A DNA stretch of 13,161 nt from Pseudomonadota bacterium (GTDB taxonomy: Bacteria > Pseudomonadota > Alphaproteobacteria > Acetobacterales > Acetobacteraceae). A program made the position numbers and the translations under genes. The notes under the pieces are model-generated. The model searched no databases, was not told where the DNA came from, and was given only the letters and a program-made list of their open reading frames with translations. Shown here piece by piece: positions 1 to 6,206 of this stretch. How positions within the stretch are numbered: position 1 is the first letter of the stretch; every line of letters starts with the position of its first letter. The stretch lies in contig JAFADX010000369.1 in NCBI GenBank assembly GCA_023424475.1, forward strand, positions 1 to 13,161, given 5' to 3'.

Positions 1-350
1 AGCAGGATGTCCGCGCCGTCGATCGCGACGGCGGCGATCTCGACATCCCCGCGCAGCAGGGGCAGCAGCGCGATGGTGACCTCGAGCCGGCGGATGCGCG
101 CCATCTCGGGCCGCGAGCCGCCGGGGAGGTTCGCCAGCGTGGCGCCCTGCACCTCGACCCGCGGCGTCAGGCCGGGCTTCAGCGCGACGGCGCCTAGCGT
201 CGCGGCGCGCCCCGTCGCGGCCTCGATCGCGGCGGTGATGCGGGGCGTCAGCGTCCCGGCGTCGATCGCGGAGGCAAGGGCGAAGATGCCGATCGCGGCC
301 AGGGCGACGAGCCCGGCCAGGATTCCCGCGGCCCATTTCAGTGCGCGCAT
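1..350 (-). CDS. AsmA-family protein, N-terminal part (cut by window edge)
   Basis: The first 116 codons are present and the gene continues past the left edge. The translation begins MRALKWAAGILAGLVALAAI: one N-terminal membrane anchor (residues about 5-27) with a short basic start, then a region rich in beta-strand-like segments. Residues 33-116 resemble the start of the AsmA domain, with an 'AATGRAATLG' stretch, 'LKPGLTPRVEVQG', 'LANLPGGSRPEMARI' and 'LLPLLRGDVEI'. AsmA-like proteins are inner-membrane-anchored periplasmic proteins linked to outer-membrane assembly or lipid transport; that role is family knowledge and is not shown here. The ATG at 348-350 is chosen because a GAGGA ribosome site lies 7 bases upstream and overlaps the stop codon of the upstream pseudouridine synthase gene. 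This implies translational coupling. Full length and C-terminal domains cannot be seen. Confidence 0.8.
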   Translation of the reverse strand, partial: MRALKWAAGILAGLVALAAIGIFALASAIDAGTLTPRITAAIEAATGRAATLGAVALKPGLTPRVEVQGATLANLPGGSRPEMARIRRLEVTIALLPLLRGDVEIAAVAIDGADIL

Positions 351-357
351 GGGCCCG

Positions 358-362
358 TCCTC
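358..362 (-). promoter_or_regulatory. Ribosome binding site overlapping the upstream stop codon
   Basis: Read on the minus strand, the end of the pseudouridine synthase gene is TGAGGACGGGCCCATG. The TGA stop (361-363) supplies part of the GAGGA Shine-Dalgarno sequence for the AsmA-family ATG at 348-350, with a 7-base spacer. Ribosomes finishing the first gene would therefore sit directly on the start region of the second. This supports both chosen gene ends. Confidence 0.6.
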
Positions 363-1335
363 AGCGCAGCCGCCGGCAGGGGGGCGTGCGCGGCCGGTCG
401 AAGCCGAGGAAGGCGAAGGTTTCCTTCATGTGCGGCGGCAGCGGTGCGGCGAGTTCGAGGATGCCGCCCTCGGGGTGCGGCAGGCGCAGCGCGCGTGCGT
501 GCAGGTGCAGGGTGCGGTCGCCGAAGCCGTCGGGATGCGCGGCCGCGCCGCCGTATTTCCCGTCGCCCAGGATCGGGCAGTTCAGTGCCGAGGCGCAGTG
601 CACCCGCAACTGGTGCGTGCGGCCGGTGAGCGGCGTGAGTTCCAGCAGCGCCGCGCGCTTCTGCGCCGAATCGACGGTGCGGTAGAGCGTGACCGCCCGC
701 GCCGCTTCGCGGGTCTCGGACGGCACCACGCGCTCGCCATGCCCGCCGGCATGCTTGGCGAGCGCCATGTCGATGCGGCCTTCCAACGGATGAGGCCGGC
801 CCACCACGATGGCCCAGTAGGTCTTCTGCGCGTCGCGCCCTCGGAAGGCGGCGGCGAGCTTCGAGGCCGCCGCCGGCGTGCGCGCCAGCAGAAGGACGCC
901 GGTGGTGTCGCGGTCGAGGCGATGGACCAGGCGCGGGCGCTCCTCGGTGCCGAAGCGCAGCGCGTCGAGCATGCCGTCGAGATGCTTCGTGATGCCCGGC
1001 CCGCCCTGCACGGCCATGCCCTGCGGCTTGTCCAGCGCGATCACCGAATCGTCGCGGTAGATCACCAGCCTCTCGAGGGCCGCCGCCTCGCGCGGGTCCA
1101 CCGGCTTCGGCTCCGCCCTGGGGGCGGGCGCATCGGGCATGGGGGGCACGCGGACGGCCTGGCCGGGCAGCAGGCGGGTGTTCGCCTCGGCACGCTTGCC
1201 GTCCACGCGGATCTGGCCGGTACGCAGCATCTTCTGCAACGCCCCCTGGGTGAGGGCGGGGAAGTGGCGGTGGAACCAGCGGTCGAGGCGGATCTCGCCA
1301 TCCGCGGGGCGGACGGTGCGGGTGGTGACGGGCAT
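361..1335 (-). CDS. rluC: RluA/RluC-family 23S rRNA pseudouridine synthase
   Basis: A 324-residue enzyme predicted to isomerise uridine to pseudouridine in ribosomal RNA in the cytoplasm. Residues about 15-62 form an S4 RNA-binding domain (LDRWF..., GALQKMLRTGQIRVDG). The catalytic domain follows, with the family signature HRLDRDTTG at residues 138-146; Asp141 is the expected catalytic residue. A second conserved motif, GRTHQLRVH, lies at residues 238-246, and LGDGKYGG near 257-263 also fits the family. Length and the S4-plus-catalytic order match RluC/RluD rather than the shorter RluA. The exact target uridine cannot be read from sequence, so the symbol is tentative. The ATG at 1333-1335 has an AGGA element shortly upstream. 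Downstream it is coupled to the AsmA-family gene (10 bases between them), and upstream it faces the tctC gene divergently across 111 bases. Confidence 0.93.
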   Translation of the reverse strand: MPVTTRTVRPADGEIRLDRWFHRHFPALTQGALQKMLRTGQIRVDGKRAEANTRLLPGQAVRVPPMPDAPAPRAEPKPVDPREAAALERLVIYRDDSVIALDKPQGMAVQGGPGITKHLDGMLDALRFGTEERPRLVHRLDRDTTGVLLLARTPAAASKLAAAFRGRDAQKTYWAIVVGRPHPLEGRIDMALAKHAGGHGERVVPSETREAARAVTLYRTVDSAQKRAALLELTPLTGRTHQLRVHCASALNCPILGDGKYGGAAAHPDGFGDRTLHLHARALRLPHPEGGILELAAPLPPHMKETFAFLGFDRPRTPPCRRLR

Positions 1336-1446
1336 GGGCCATCCTACCGCGGCGCACCCGGCGCGCGCCATGCGCCAGGCGGCGGCGGTTGCGCGGCGGC
1401 CTGCTTGTCGCGTAACAGGCGAATCCCTGAGGGAGGTTCCGTCACA
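1336..1446. promoter_or_regulatory. Divergent intergenic region (rluC / tctC), presumed promoters
   Basis: This 111-base gap separates two genes transcribed away from each other, so it should hold promoters for both. On the plus strand, TTGCGC (1389-1394) and TAACAG (1413-1418) are 18 bases apart and could be a weak sigma-70-type pair. The clear element is the GGAGG ribosome site at 1432-1436, 10 bases before the tctC ATG. No convincing operator palindrome was seen. The promoter placement is a guess; the ribosome site is directly visible. Confidence 0.3.
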
Positions 1447-2535
1447 ATGATCCAGTTCCGCCGCCGCACGCTGCTGGCCGGTGCCGCCGGCATGGCCGCC
1501 GCGCCCGCCGTCGCCCAGGACACGGTGGACCTTGCCGGGCGCACGATCGAATGGGTGATCCCGTTTGCGGTGGCCGGCGGATCCGACGTCTGGGCGCGTT
1601 TCCACCAGCCCTTCCTGCAGCGCCACCTGCGCGGGCAGCCGACCGTCGTGGTGCGCAACATCGCCGGCGGCGGCGGCATCAACGGCTCGAACCAGTTCGC
1701 CGCGCGCGCCCGGCCCGACGGGAACATGATCTTCGGCACCTCGGGCTCGACGCAGTTCCCCTTCCTGCTCGGCGATTCCCGGGTGCGCTACGACTACGCC
1801 GGCTGGTCGCCCATCCTTGCCTCGCCCACCGGCGGCGTCGTCTACATCCGTCCCGAGGTCGGCGTCGCCGGGCCCCAGGACTATGCGAAGCTCAAGGCGG
1901 CGCAGGGGCTGAAGTTCGGCAGCCAGGGGCCGACCTCGCTCGACATGGTGCCGGCGCTGGCCTTCGAGATGCTCGGCATCGACGTGCAGATCGTCTTCGG
2001 CATGCCCGGCCGCGGCGCCGGCCGCATGGCGTTCGAGCGCAACGAGACGCCGATCGACTACCAGACCTCCTCCGCCTTCATCAGCCAGGTGATGCCGCTG
2101 GTGCGGCAGGGCCGCGCGGTGCCGCTGTTCTCCTGGGGCGCGCTGAACGCGGAAGGCGAGATCGTGCGCGACCCGGTGTTTCCCGATCTGCCGCATTTCG
2201 TCGAGTTCGCGGAACGCGCCACCGGCAGCCGGCCCTCGGGCCCGGCCTTCACGGCGTGGAAGACGCTCTTCGTCGCCGGCTTCGCGGCGCAGAAGTTCGT
2301 CGTGGTGCCGAAGGCGACGCCGGCCGACATCCAGGAGACCTTCCGCGCCGCCTTCCGCCGCACGCTGGCGGACCACGAATATCTCGAGAAGCGCGGGCCG
2401 GTGATCGGCAGCTACAGCGAGGTGACGGACGGGGCCTGCGCGCGGGCCTATGCCGCCGCGACGACCATCGATGCAGCGACCCGGACCTGGGCGCGCGACT
2501 GGCTGAAGCGCCGCTTCAACCACACCGTGGGCTGA
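1447..2535 (+). CDS. tctC: TctC/Bug-family periplasmic carboxylate-binding protein of a TTT transporter
   Basis: A 362-residue receptor that should bind a carboxylate in the periplasm and deliver it to the TctAB membrane protein encoded just downstream. The N-terminus (MIQFRRRTLLAGAAG...) has consecutive arginines at 5-7, a hydrophobic core and an AVA-Q cleavage site near residue 23, so it looks like a Tat-type or Sec signal peptide. The mature part starts with the family pattern IEWVIPFAVAGGSDVWAR; Asp47 fits the conserved ligand-contacting aspartate of Bug proteins. The segments 'VVVRNIAGGGGINGSNQ' and 'RPDGNMI' also fit. It is longer than most Bug proteins (about 320 residues), partly through extra sequence at residues 250-290. 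The ATG at 1447 has GGAGG upstream and places the signal peptide at the very N-terminus. The substrate is not predictable from sequence alone. The gap to tctAB is 59 bases. Confidence 0.9.
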   Translation: MIQFRRRTLLAGAAGMAAAPAVAQDTVDLAGRTIEWVIPFAVAGGSDVWARFHQPFLQRHLRGQPTVVVRNIAGGGGINGSNQFAARARPDGNMIFGTSGSTQFPFLLGDSRVRYDYAGWSPILASPTGGVVYIRPEVGVAGPQDYAKLKAAQGLKFGSQGPTSLDMVPALAFEMLGIDVQIVFGMPGRGAGRMAFERNETPIDYQTSSAFISQVMPLVRQGRAVPLFSWGALNAEGEIVRDPVFPDLPHFVEFAERATGSRPSGPAFTAWKTLFVAGFAAQKFVVVPKATPADIQETFRAAFRRTLADHEYLEKRGPVIGSYSEVTDGACARAYAAATTIDAATRTWARDWLKRRFNHTVG

Positions 2536-2594
2536 CGGGCCGGCGCCGCCGCGGCGCATGGCCGCGGCGGCCGCCCCAACAGAGGACCGGCGCG

Positions 2595-4550
2595 ATGTTC
2601 GACGCCCTCGTCACGGCGCTCGCCGCGCTGATGGAACCCACCCGCCTCGCCTACATGGCGCTCGGCGTGCTGATCGGATACGCGATCGGGGTGCTGCCGG
2701 CCCTCGGCGGCCTCGCCGGGCTGTCGCTGGTGCTGCCCTTCATCTACGGGCTCGACCAGATCTCGGCGCTCGCCATGCTGGTCGGGCTCGTCGCCGTGGC
2801 GGCGACGGCGGACACCTTCTCCTCGATCCTGATGGGCATCCCCGGCTCCTCGGCGAGCCAGGCGACCATCCTCGACGGCTTCCCGATGGCGCGCCGGGGG
2901 GAGGCGGCGCGCGCGCTGTCCGCCTCCTTCCTCGCCTCGATGATCGGCGGGCTGGTGGGCGCGGTGATCCTGACCGGCGCGGTGCAGGTCGCCCGGCCGT
3001 TGATCCTCGCCCTCGGCACGCCGGAACTCTTCATGCTGGCGCTGCTCGGCCTCTCGATGGTCGGCGTGCTGGCGGGAAAGTCCTTCGCCAAGGGGCTGAT
3101 CGCCTGCGGCATCGGGCTCTGCCTCGGCACGGTCGGCTCGGCGCCGGCCACGGCCGAATACCGGCTCGACTTCGGCACCATCTACCTCTCGGACGGGCTG
3201 CACCTGCCGGTGCTGGTGCTCGCCATCTTCGCCCTGCCCGAGATCGTCGACCTCGCGCGCGGCGGTGGCGCGATCTCCCAGACGGCGGAGATCGGCCGCG
3301 GCTGGCTTGCGGGATTCCGCGACATCCTGCGCCATTGGTGGCTGCTGCTGCGCTCCTCCTCGATCGGCAGCGTGCTCGGCGCCATCCCGGGGCTCGGCGG
3401 CAGCGTCACCGACTGGATCGTCTATGGCCACGCCATCCAGACCGAGAAGAACGGCCAGTTCGGCAAGGGTGACGTGCGTGGCGTGATCGCCGTCGAAGCA
3501 TCGAACAACGCGCGTGAGGGCGGCGCGCTGGTGCCGACGCTGTTCTTCGGCATCCCCTCCTCCGGCTCGATGGCGGTCTTCCTCGGCGGGCTGACGCTGA
3601 TCGGCATCGAGGCCGGGCCGAGCCTGGTCGGCGACCGGCTCGACCTGACCTATGCGATCATCTGGTCGCTGGCCATCGCGAACGTGATGGGCACGGCGAT
3701 CTGCTTCGTGACCTCGCCGCTGATCGCGCGGCTGACCACGGTGCGCTTCGGGCTGATCGCGCCCTTCATGGTCTGCGTGGTCTGCTTCGGCGCCTTCAAC
3801 ACCAACCGCGAACTCGCGGACCTGCTGCTGCTGCTCGGCATCGGCGTGCTCGGGCTGCTGATGCGCCGCTTCGGCTGGCCGCGGCCGCCCTTCGTGGTCG
3901 GCTTCGTACTGGCGCACCCGATGGAGACCTATCTCTACCAGGCGATCCAGTTCAACGGCTTCGGCCTCCTGACCCGACCGGGCGTGCTGATCATCGCCGC
4001 GATGATCATGGTCTTCGTCGCGCTCGGCATCCGCCAGCGCAAGCTCGCCGAACGGGAGGACGACACGCCCGAGGCGCCCTCGCGCCTGCCGCAGGCGCTC
4101 TTCGCCCTGGTGCCGGTGGCGATCTTCGCGCTGACGCTGTGGGACGCCTCGAGGCACAGCCTGCTCGGCGCGCTGTTCCCGGCCGCCGTCGCCGGCGCGA
4201 TGCTGCTGATCGCGGTGCCGGTGGCGGCGACGATGTTCGCCGCACGCAGCCTCGGCAGCCTCGGCCACGACGAGGAGGCCGGCGCGAAGCCGGAGCATGG
4301 CGGCTTCTGGACCTATCTCGGCTGGTTCGCGGCCCTGGTCGGCGGATCGGCGCTGGTCGGCTTCCTGCTGGCGAACCTGGTATTCTTCCTTGCATTCCTC
4401 CGGGTGGCGGCGCGCTGTTCCTGGGTGACGACCGTCGTGCTGACCGCCATCGCGACGGGCGGGCTCGTCTTCGTCGCTGATATCCTGGTGCTCGACTTCC
4501 CCGCGGGCCTGTTGCAGGAAGTGGTCGAACTGCCCTGGCCGCTGCGCTGA
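2595..4550 (+). CDS. tctA: TctA-TctB fusion, membrane permease of a tripartite tricarboxylate transporter
   Basis: A 651-residue, highly hydrophobic inner-membrane protein, predicted to import a carboxylate with the adjacent TctC. Residues 1 to about 482 are a complete TctA large subunit of roughly 12 membrane segments, including GIPGSSASQATILDGFP (81-97), AIPGLGGSVTDW (263-274) and EASNNAREGGALVP (301-314), all typical TctA landmarks. A charged linker (about 480-498, QRKLAEREDDTPEAP) leads to a second module, residues about 499-651. This has four hydrophobic segments (about 500-516, 522-548, 573-603, 608-634) and ends LDFPAGLLQ, the size, topology and ending expected of the small subunit TctB. 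The family normally has TctB as a separate gene, and none is present here. The first loop reads VLPALGG where TctA usually has LPGLG. GAGGA (2582-2586) precedes the ATG by 8 bases. The prpF-type gene starts 10 bases after the stop. Confidence 0.9.
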   Translation: MFDALVTALAALMEPTRLAYMALGVLIGYAIGVLPALGGLAGLSLVLPFIYGLDQISALAMLVGLVAVAATADTFSSILMGIPGSSASQATILDGFPMARRGEAARALSASFLASMIGGLVGAVILTGAVQVARPLILALGTPELFMLALLGLSMVGVLAGKSFAKGLIACGIGLCLGTVGSAPATAEYRLDFGTIYLSDGLHLPVLVLAIFALPEIVDLARGGGAISQTAEIGRGWLAGFRDILRHWWLLLRSSSIGSVLGAIPGLGGSVTDWIVYGHAIQTEKNGQFGKGDVRGVIAVEASNNAREGGALVPTLFFGIPSSGSMAVFLGGLTLIGIEAGPSLVGDRLDLTYAIIWSLAIANVMGTAICFVTSPLIARLTTVRFGLIAPFMVCVVCFGAFNTNRELADLLLLLGIGVLGLLMRRFGWPRPPFVVGFVLAHPMETYLYQAIQFNGFGLLTRPGVLIIAAMIMVFVALGIRQRKLAEREDDTPEAPSRLPQALFALVPVAIFALTLWDASRHSLLGALFPAAVAGAMLLIAVPVAATMFAARSLGSLGHDEEAGAKPEHGGFWTYLGWFAALVGGSALVGFLLANLVFFLAFLRVAARCSWVTTVVLTAIATGGLVFVADILVLDFPAGLLQEVVELPWPLR

Positions 4551-4560
4551 AAGCCCGCCC

Positions 4561-5658
4561 ATGACCCAGACCGCGATCCCCTGCACCCTGATGCGCGGCG
4601 GCACCAGCCGCGGCCCCTATTTCCTCGCCTCCGACCTGCCGGACAGCCGGGAGGAGATCGCGCAGGTCCTGCTCGCGGCCATGGGCTCGCCGGATGCACG
4701 CCAGATCGACGGCCTCGGCGGCGCGACCACGCTGACGAGCAAGGTCTGCATCGTCTCGCCCGCGGCGAAGGGGGAGAAGCAGCAGGTCGACTACCTCTTC
4801 GCGCAGGTGTCGGTGGACAAGCCCTTCGTCGACTTCGGTCCGACCTGCGGCAACATGCTCGCCGGCATCGGCCCCTTCGCGATCGAGAAGGGCCTGGTGC
4901 CGGCGCAGGACGGCGAGACCTCCGTCCTGATCCGCGCCGTCAACACCGGCGCGCTGATCGAGGCGGTGGTCCGGACGCCGGGCGGCCAGGTCACCTATGA
5001 CGGCGATACCGCGATCGCCGGCGTGCCCGGCACCGCCGCGCCGATCGTGCTGAACTTCGCCGATGCGGTGGGCGGCGCGACCGGCAGCCTGATGCCGACC
5101 GGCCATGCGAAGGACATGATCGAAGGCGTGGAGGTCACCTGCCTCGACGTCGCCATGCCGGTGGTGATCGCGCGCGCCGCCGACCTCGGCAAGACGGCGC
5201 GGGAGACGGCGAAGGACCTCGACGCCGACAGCGACTTCATGGCCCGCATCGAACGGATCCGCCGCGCCGCCAGCCTCGCCATGGGCATGGGCGACGCCGA
5301 GGGGCGCGTCATCCCGAAATTCGCGATGGTCGCCGAACCCGCGGACGGGCAGGGGATCGCCGCGCGCTACTTCACCCCGCTCGCCTGCCACGAGGCGATG
5401 GCGGTGACGGGAGGCATCTGCATCGCCACCGCCTGCATGCTGCCCGGCACCGTCGCCGACGGCCTCGCGCGCATCGGGCCGAACGAGCGCGAGACCATCG
5501 CCATCGAGCATCCGACCGGTCGGATGGAGGCCGTGATCAGCACCCGCCGCACTGGCAACGAGGGTGTCGAAGTGCTCGGCGGCGGCACGCTGCGCACGGC
5601 GCGCAAGCTGATGTCGGGCGAGGTCTTCATCCCCGCCCGCGTCTGGCCCGGCCGCTGA
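4561..5658 (+). CDS. galD: PrpF-family isomerase, probable 4-oxalomesaconate tautomerase
   Basis: A 365-residue cytoplasmic enzyme of the PrpF/diaminopimelate-epimerase-fold family, which moves double bonds or protons in tricarboxylates (2-methylaconitate isomerase PrpF; 4-oxalomesaconate tautomerase GalD). It begins with the family signature LMRGGTSRGPYFLASDLP (10-27), followed by GSPDARQIDGLGG (42-54) and TSKVCIV (59-65). The pocket motif GPTCGN is at 93-98; Cys96 is the expected active-site residue. A second conserved segment is TGGICIATACMLPGT (283-297). The opening motif and length favour the GalD-type branch over PrpF proper, but the substrate is inferred. It sits 10 bases after the TctAB fusion in the same direction, so co-transcription is likely, and a transporter for tricarboxylates next to a tricarboxylate isomerase is coherent. 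No strong Shine-Dalgarno precedes the ATG, suggesting coupling to upstream translation. No hydratase or aldolase of a gallate-type pathway is in the window. Confidence 0.85.
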   Translation: MTQTAIPCTLMRGGTSRGPYFLASDLPDSREEIAQVLLAAMGSPDARQIDGLGGATTLTSKVCIVSPAAKGEKQQVDYLFAQVSVDKPFVDFGPTCGNMLAGIGPFAIEKGLVPAQDGETSVLIRAVNTGALIEAVVRTPGGQVTYDGDTAIAGVPGTAAPIVLNFADAVGGATGSLMPTGHAKDMIEGVEVTCLDVAMPVVIARAADLGKTARETAKDLDADSDFMARIERIRRAASLAMGMGDAEGRVIPKFAMVAEPADGQGIAARYFTPLACHEAMAVTGGICIATACMLPGTVADGLARIGPNERETIAIEHPTGRMEAVISTRRTGNEGVEVLGGGTLRTARKLMSGEVFIPARVWPGR

Positions 5659-5679
5659 GGGGCGTCGCGGAGCCGGGCC
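5645..5679 (+). terminator. Weak hairpin at the end of the tct-isomerase unit
   Basis: GGCCCGGC (5645-5652) is exactly complementary to GCCGGGCC (5672-5679), giving an 8-bp stem with a 19-base loop that contains the isomerase stop codon. No T-run follows. In DNA this GC-rich such stems arise easily, so it is only a candidate transcript end before the YaiI/YqxD gene. Confidence 0.25.
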
Positions 5680-5725
5680 GGCCGGCGTCGCGACGGCGCG
5701 GAGGCTCCACCGCCGCGTGCGCCGC

Positions 5726-6190
5726 ATGACCCGGCCCACCATCTTCATCGACGGTGACGCCTGCCCGGTGCGGGAGGAGACCTATCGCGTCGCCGGCCGG
5801 CTCGGCCTGCCGGTCGTCGTGGTCGGCAACGGGTCGCGCGGCGTGCGCCCGCCGCCGCTGCCGGATGCGCGCATCGTCGTGGTGGGCGCCGGCGCCGACG
5901 CGGCCGACGACTGGATCGTGGAGCACATCGCCGCCGGCGATGTCTGCGTCACCGCCGATATCCCGCTGGCGTCGCGCTGCCTCGGGAAGTCGGCCAGGGC
6001 GGTCGCGCCGAACGGGCGCGTCTGGGACAGCCAGAACATCGGCGGCGCGCTGGCGAGCCGGGAGATCGGCCGCAGCCTGCGCGAAGCCGGCGTGGCCACC
6101 GGCGGCCCGCCGCCGCTCGACAAGGCGGCGCGCTCGCGTTTCCTGCAGGCGCTGGACACCCTCGTGCAGGCGTCGCTGCGCGGGCGTTGA
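5726..6190 (+). CDS. YaiI/YqxD family protein (UPF0178, DUF188)
   Basis: A 154-residue protein of the conserved UPF0178 family, whose biochemical role is not established; the fold is considered PIN-domain-like, which would suggest nucleic-acid cleavage but is unproven. The diagnostic start is IFIDGDACPV (6-15), with acidic residues at 9 and 11 as in E. coli YaiI (VDADACP). Further family landmarks are ADDWIV, CVTADIPLASRCL in the middle and a TGGPPPLD motif near the C-terminus. Length matches the family (about 150). Start choice is uncertain: the ATG at 5726 aligns with relatives, but the only good ribosome site (GGAGG, 5700-5704) is 12 bases before an in-frame GTG at 5717, which would add three residues (MRR). 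It follows the isomerase gene by 67 bases and converges on rarA with 16 bases between the stops. Confidence 0.9.
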   Translation: MTRPTIFIDGDACPVREETYRVAGRLGLPVVVVGNGSRGVRPPPLPDARIVVVGAGADAADDWIVEHIAAGDVCVTADIPLASRCLGKSARAVAPNGRVWDSQNIGGALASREIGRSLREAGVATGGPPPLDKAARSRFLQALDTLVQASLRGR

Positions 6191-6206
6191 GGCCCGCGCC
6201 GCAGCG
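6174..6206. terminator. Hairpin between convergent YaiI-family gene and rarA, possible bidirectional terminator
   Basis: GCGCGGGC (6178-6185) pairs perfectly with GCCCGCGC (6192-6199) around a 6-base loop. The stem is extended by CGCT (6174-6177) with AGCG (6203-6206) after a 3-base bulge. The plus-strand stop TGA (6188-6190) lies in the loop, and the rarA stop (6207-6209) begins immediately after the structure. Position between two facing genes suits a shared terminator, although neither side has a T-run. Confidence 0.45.

Noticed and set aside
7..1446. In-frame upstream extension of tctC reaching position 7 on plus
   Set aside because: The extension runs antisense through rluC and the AsmA-family gene. 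The signal peptide at 1447 with GGAGG upstream marks the true start.
2448..4604. Long 718-residue open frame on the minus strand opposite tctAB
   Set aside because: It is antisense to a clearly coding gene, has low-complexity Arg/Glu/His/Gln-rich composition and no recognisable domain. Long antisense frames are usual in DNA this GC-rich.
4006..5748. 580-residue minus-strand frame opposite the isomerase gene
   Set aside because: It mirrors codon bias of the real gene on plus, with repetitive Arg/Ala/Asp/His content and no motif.
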